A stretch of DNA of 64,000 bases from Nitratireductor aquibiodomus NL21 = JCM 21793. GTDB taxonomy: Bacteria > Pseudomonadota > Alphaproteobacteria > Rhizobiales > Rhizobiaceae. A program made the position numbers and the translations under genes. The notes under the pieces are model-generated. The model did not search any database and was not told the DNA's origin. It saw only the letters and a program-made list of their open reading frames with translations. The stretch lies in the NCBI RefSeq assembly GCF_000615975.1, contig NZ_BAMP01000011.1, forward strand, positions 1 through 64,000. The letters run 5' to 3'. Of the stretch, positions 60,820-64,000 are shown piece by piece (position 1 is the stretch's first letter; the number at the start of each line of letters is the position of its first letter).

Positions 60820-61574
60820 ATGCTTGAGATCAAAAACCTGCACGCCCGCATCGCCGAGGACGGCACCGAGATCATCCGTGGCCTCAACCTGACCGTGAGG
60901 GCCGGCGAAGTGGCCGCGATCATGGGGCCGAACGGCTCCGGCAAGTCCACGCTGTCCTACATTCTTGCCGGTCGCGACGACTATGAGGTGACCGAGGGCG
61001 AGATCCTTTACAATGGCGAGTCCATTCTGGAAATGGATCCGGCAGAGCGTGCCGCCGCCGGCATTTTCCTTGCCTTCCAGTACCCGCTGGAGATTCCGGG
61101 CGTTGCACGATGGAGTTCCTCAAGACCGCCATTAACGCGCAGCGCAAGGCGCGTGGCGAGGAGGAGCTGAAGATCCCCGAGATGCTGAAGCGCGTGCGTA
61201 CCGCAGCCGACGAGCTCGACATGAGCATGGACATGCTCAAGCGTCCGCTCAATGTCGGTTTCTCCGGCGGTGAGAAGAAGCGGGCCGAAATCCTGCAGAT
61301 GAAGCTTCTGGAGCCAAAACTCTGCGTTCTGGACGAGACCGATTCCGGCCTCGACATCGATGCGCTGAAGATCGTCGCCGATGGCGTGAACGCCCTGCGT
61401 TCGCCGGATCGTGCCGTGCTGGTGATTACCCACTACCAGCGTCTTCTCGACTACATCGTTCCCGACACGGTTCACGTTCTCTACCGCGGCCAGGTGATCA
61501 AGTCTGGCGACAAGGATCTGGCGCTTGAGCTGGAGAAGAACGGTTACGCCGGCGTCATCGACGCAGCCGCTTGA
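60820..61574 (+). CDS. sufC: SufC, Fe-S cluster assembly ATPase (one frameshift)
   Basis: About 252 residues when corrected. ABC-type ATPase of SufBCD: Walker [10 protein letters not shown], signature [14 protein letters not shown], Walker [17 protein letters not shown] and H-loop [12 protein letters not shown]. The frame breaks near 61105: GTTGCACGATGG should read GTTGC-C-ACGATGG, giving [15 protein letters not shown]. One C lost. As SufC is essential here, a sequence error is likelier than a pseudogene. ATG 60820 chosen over an in-frame TTG 60808. Confidence 0.95.
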
Positions 61575-61583
61575 GGTGACGAG

Positions 61584-62855
61584 ATGAACCTTCATGCTCA
61601 AAACACGCTGACGGAGGCCGAGACGGCGCTGGTCAACGGCTATTCCAGCCGTTTTTCCGACCTGCCCGGCGATGCCGATGTCACCGTCCGTCGCGATGAG
61701 GCGCTCGAGCTTCTCAAGCAGGGCCTGCCCACGCGCCGCGTCGAAGCCTGGCATTACACCGACCTGCGCCGGCTTCTCTCCGTCGTTCCGGATTTCAAGC
61801 CGGTCGCCAATGCCGAGGCCGTTGCGCCGCTGATCGAAAACGCGCTCGTCCTGCCTGTGCTGAACGGCACTGCGCATGGCCGCGAGGCAGGACCCGAAGG
61901 GCTCACGGTCGCAACGCTCGCCGACAAGCTTCAGGAAGGCGCGCTGCCTGCCGAATGGCTGACGGCTTCCGACCGGTTCGACGCTGTCGGCGCGATCAAT
62001 GCTGCCTTCGTTTCGGATGGCTACTGGCTCGACATTGCCGAAGGTGCGGAGCTTGACCGCCCGATCGAGCTTCAGAATATCCATGCGGGCGGTCAGGTGC
62101 ATGGCCGTTTCGTGGTCAATGCGGCAGCCGGTTCAAAGGCGACCATCATCGAGCGCCAGACCGGTGCCGGTGATGCGCTTGCATCGTCCGTCACGCATCT
62201 GGACGTTGCCGATGGCGCGAATGTGCTGTGGATCCTGCTTCAGGAGCAGCCGGACGATGCGGCCTATCTTGGCCAGTTTTCGGCTTCGCTTGGCAAGGAT
62301 TCGAGCCTCACACTCTTCATCATGAACGGCGGCGGCAAGCTGGTTCGTCAGGAAGTGAAGGTTGTGGCGCGGGGCGAAGGCTCCGAGTTCAAGCTTCGCG
62401 GCGTGAACCTGCTCGGCGGTGAGACCCATTGCGACGTGACCATGGTGCTCGATCACCTGGCACCCGACACGGTCTCCACCGAAACGTTCCGCAATGTCGT
62501 AACGGGCAAGGCCAATGGTGTGTTTCAGGGCCAGATCCGCGTTGCGAAGGTCGCTCAAAAGACCGACGCCAAGATGGCCTGCAACACGCTTTTGCTGACC
62601 GATGAAGGCGGATTCTCTTCGAAGCCGGAACTCGAGATCTTCGCCGATGATGTGGCCTGCGGCCATGGCGCGACGGTGACCGATATCGAGAAAGAGCACC
62701 TCTTCTACCTGATGGCGCGCGGCATTGACGAGAAGACCGCACGCGGTCTGCTGGTCAAGGCTTTCGTGGCCGAGGTCATCGAGGAGCTTGAGGACGAAAC
62801 CGTGATCGAGGCGCTGGAGGCCAGGCTGGTCGACTGGTTCGCCGAGCACGGCTAG
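61584..62855 (+). CDS. sufD: SufD, Fe-S cluster scaffold subunit
   Basis: 423 residues. SufB paralogue completing the scaffold: RVEAWHYTDLRRLLSV, HLDVADGANVLWILLQEQ, LDHLAPDTVSTETFRNVVTGKANGVFQGQIRVAKVAQKTDAKMACNTLLLTDEGGFSSKPELEIFADDVACGHGATV. ATG 61584, nine bases after sufC's stop, in the same operon. Its TAG stop is the first three bases of a RIME-like repeat. Confidence 0.96.
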   Translation: MNLHAQNTLTEAETALVNGYSSRFSDLPGDADVTVRRDEALELLKQGLPTRRVEAWHYTDLRRLLSVVPDFKPVANAEAVAPLIENALVLPVLNGTAHGREAGPEGLTVATLADKLQEGALPAEWLTASDRFDAVGAINAAFVSDGYWLDIAEGAELDRPIELQNIHAGGQVHGRFVVNAAAGSKATIIERQTGAGDALASSVTHLDVADGANVLWILLQEQPDDAAYLGQFSASLGKDSSLTLFIMNGGGKLVRQEVKVVARGEGSEFKLRGVNLLGGETHCDVTMVLDHLAPDTVSTETFRNVVTGKANGVFQGQIRVAKVAQKTDAKMACNTLLLTDEGGFSSKPELEIFADDVACGHGATVTDIEKEHLFYLMARGIDEKTARGLLVKAFVAEVIEELEDETVIEALEARLVDWFAEHG

Positions 62856-62955
62856 AGCGCCGTGCGTCCATTCGGGCGCACAAAGGACGCTCTACCCTAT
62901 TGGAGCTTCGCATCGTGCTTTCCGAAAATCGATTTCGATTTTCGGGCCGATGCGA
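62853..62955 (+). repeat. RIME-like palindromic repeat, copy 4
   Basis: TAGAGCGCCGTGCGTCCATTCGGGCGCACAA.. to ..CGATTTTCGGGCCGATGCG. First half like the other copies (GTGCGTCC/GGGCGCAC); the second half is diverged (CGAAAATCG/CGATTTTCG). It overlaps the sufD stop and lies inside the suf operon. Confidence 0.75.
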
Positions 62956-63014
62956 TAATCCCAAACCACTCACACCCGCCTTTCTGAGCGAGGGGCGGGC
63001 ACGCGGGGTTCGAA

Positions 63015-64000
63015 ATGGACCAGAAGGTCGACACTATGCGTTATGACGTTGAAGCCGTTCGCCGGGATTTTCCCATCCTGGCGCGAGAGGTTTACGGCAA
63101 GCCGCTCGTCTATCTCGACAATGGCGCGTCGGCGCAGAAACCGCAGGCGGTGATCGATGCGATCACGCATGCCTACAGCAATGAATACGCCAATGTTCAT
63201 CGTGGCCTGCACTTTCTCTCGAACGCCGCTACGGATGCCTATGAAAAGGTGCGTGAAACGGTCCGGCGCTTCCTGAATGCGGAAAGCACCGATCAGATCA
63301 TTTTCACCAAGTCGGCCACCGAGGCGATCAACACCGTCGCCTATGGTCATGCGATGCCGAATATCGGCGAAGGCGACGAGATCGTTCTGTCGATCATGGA
63401 GCATCACTCAAACATCGTGCCCTGGCATTTCCTGCGCGAGCGCCATGGTGCGAAGCTCGCCTGGATCCCGGTCGATGAGGAAGGGGTGCTCACGGTCGAG
63501 GCGTTCGAGAAGACGCTGACCGACAGCACGAAGCTCGTCGCCATCACACATATGTCGAATGTGCTCGGCACCGTCACGCCGCTCAAGGAGATCATTCGGA
63601 TCGCCCATGAGCGCGGCATTCCGGTTCTGGTCGATGGCAGCCAGGGCGCTGTCCACCTGCCGGTCGACGTGCAGGCGCTCGACTGCGATTTCTATGTCTG
63701 CACCGGGCACAAGCTCTACGGGCCTTCCGGCATTGGCGTGCTCTATGGCAAGAAGGAGCGCCTTGCCGCCATGCGGCCCTTCCAGGGTGGCGGCGAGATG
63801 ATCGAGGACGTGACGCTCGACAACGTCACCTACAACGATCCGCCGCACCGTTTTGAAGCCGGTACACCGCCCATCGTGCAGGCGATCGGGCTTGGCGCGG
63901 CGCTGGAATATATCGAAGGCATTGGTCGCGAGGCGATTGCGGCTTACGAGGCCGATCTGGTGCGCTATGCGCATGACCAGCTTGGCCGCATCAATTCGCT
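63015..64000 (+). CDS. sufS: SufS, cysteine desulfurase (partial, cut by the window edge)
   Basis: First ~329 residues of SufS, group II desulfurase. PLP site region with VYLDNGASAQKPQAVIDA, HRGLHFLSNAATDAY, FTKSATEAINTVAY, SIMEHHSNIVPWHFL, VDGSQGAVHLPVDVQAL, the PLP Lys in TGHKLYGPSG, and GGGEMIEDVTL. It hands sulphur to SufE-type acceptors or directly to SufBCD. Start ATG 63015 is preceded by GGGGTTCGAA. It follows a RIME-like repeat by 60 bases. The catalytic Cys region lies beyond the window. Confidence 0.95.
   Translation, partial: MDQKVDTMRYDVEAVRRDFPILAREVYGKPLVYLDNGASAQKPQAVIDAITHAYSNEYANVHRGLHFLSNAATDAYEKVRETVRRFLNAESTDQIIFTKSATEAINTVAYGHAMPNIGEGDEIVLSIMEHHSNIVPWHFLRERHGAKLAWIPVDEEGVLTVEAFEKTLTDSTKLVAITHMSNVLGTVTPLKEIIRIAHERGIPVLVDGSQGAVHLPVDVQALDCDFYVCTGHKLYGPSGIGVLYGKKERLAAMRPFQGGGEMIEDVTLDNVTYNDPPHRFEAGTPPIVQAIGLGAALEYIEGIGREAIAAYEADLVRYAHDQLGRINS

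Overview
The window reads as ordinary core chromosome of a GC-rich alphaproteobacterium of the order Hyphomicrobiales (Rhizobiales), most like the Phyllobacteriaceae/Rhizobiaceae side. The basis is the set of genes: a GPR/RgsE-like polar growth protein, the cell-cycle kinase CckA, an NDUFA12-type complex I subunit, DUF2155 and DUF3126 proteins, a PAS_5 protein, a transglutaminase-like cysteine peptidase, a class II-type release factor 2 gene with a frameshift, and four copies of a RIME-like rhizobial palindromic repeat. I cannot name the species. I saw no rRNA, tRNA, CRISPR array, transposase, phage gene, plasmid gene or defence system.

Layout. 1-4.2 kb: the start of a very large coiled-coil growth-pole protein (minus strand, running off the left edge), divergent from an orphan HPt protein. 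5-8 kb: ferredoxin, a DUF922 protein and the folate operon folP-folB-folK. 8-12 kb: a YcjX-YcjF-like pair and a SixA-like phosphatase. 12-18 kb: dksA, a FliO-like membrane protein, cckA, pncB. 18-27 kb: pccB, gloA, a double cold-shock protein, two adjacent alpha/beta hydrolases, an enoyl-CoA hydratase, cysE. 27-32 kb: gamma carbonic anhydrase, BTLCP peptidase, PilZ and PAS proteins, rhomboid protease, CBS protein, YjhX-like protein. 32-36 kb: gatB with two GNAT acetyltransferases, NDUFA12, DUF2155. 36-41 kb: aat, accC, accB, aroQ, a DsbA-like oxidoreductase, an M48 peptidase, all on the minus strand. 41-50 kb: rne, amiC, mrcA and prfB. 50-57.6 kb: M23 peptidase, bcp, a giant YhdP/AsmA-like protein, tyrS, a hydrolase. 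57.7-64 kb: the suf iron-sulphur assembly operon (desulfurase, sufB, sufC, sufD, sufS), cut by the right edge.

The strongest regulatory signals are at the suf operon: a promoter-like pair followed directly by a near-perfect Irr box (ICE) and then by a second inverted repeat, plus a perfect inverted repeat between the first gene and sufB. The prfB gene carries the classic autoregulatory +1 frameshift site. A strong terminator at 30.3 kb has no gene in front of it and may end an unrecognised small RNA. Two RIME-like elements begin exactly at the TAG stop codons of prfB and sufD.

A practical warning: at least a dozen genes, several of them normally essential (rne, sufC, cckA, mrcA), are broken by an apparent loss of a single base, usually from a doublet or triplet of C or G. 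All cases are losses and none are gains. I read these as assembly or sequencing errors and annotate the genes as whole, giving the suspected position. No previously undescribed multi-gene system is evident in this window.
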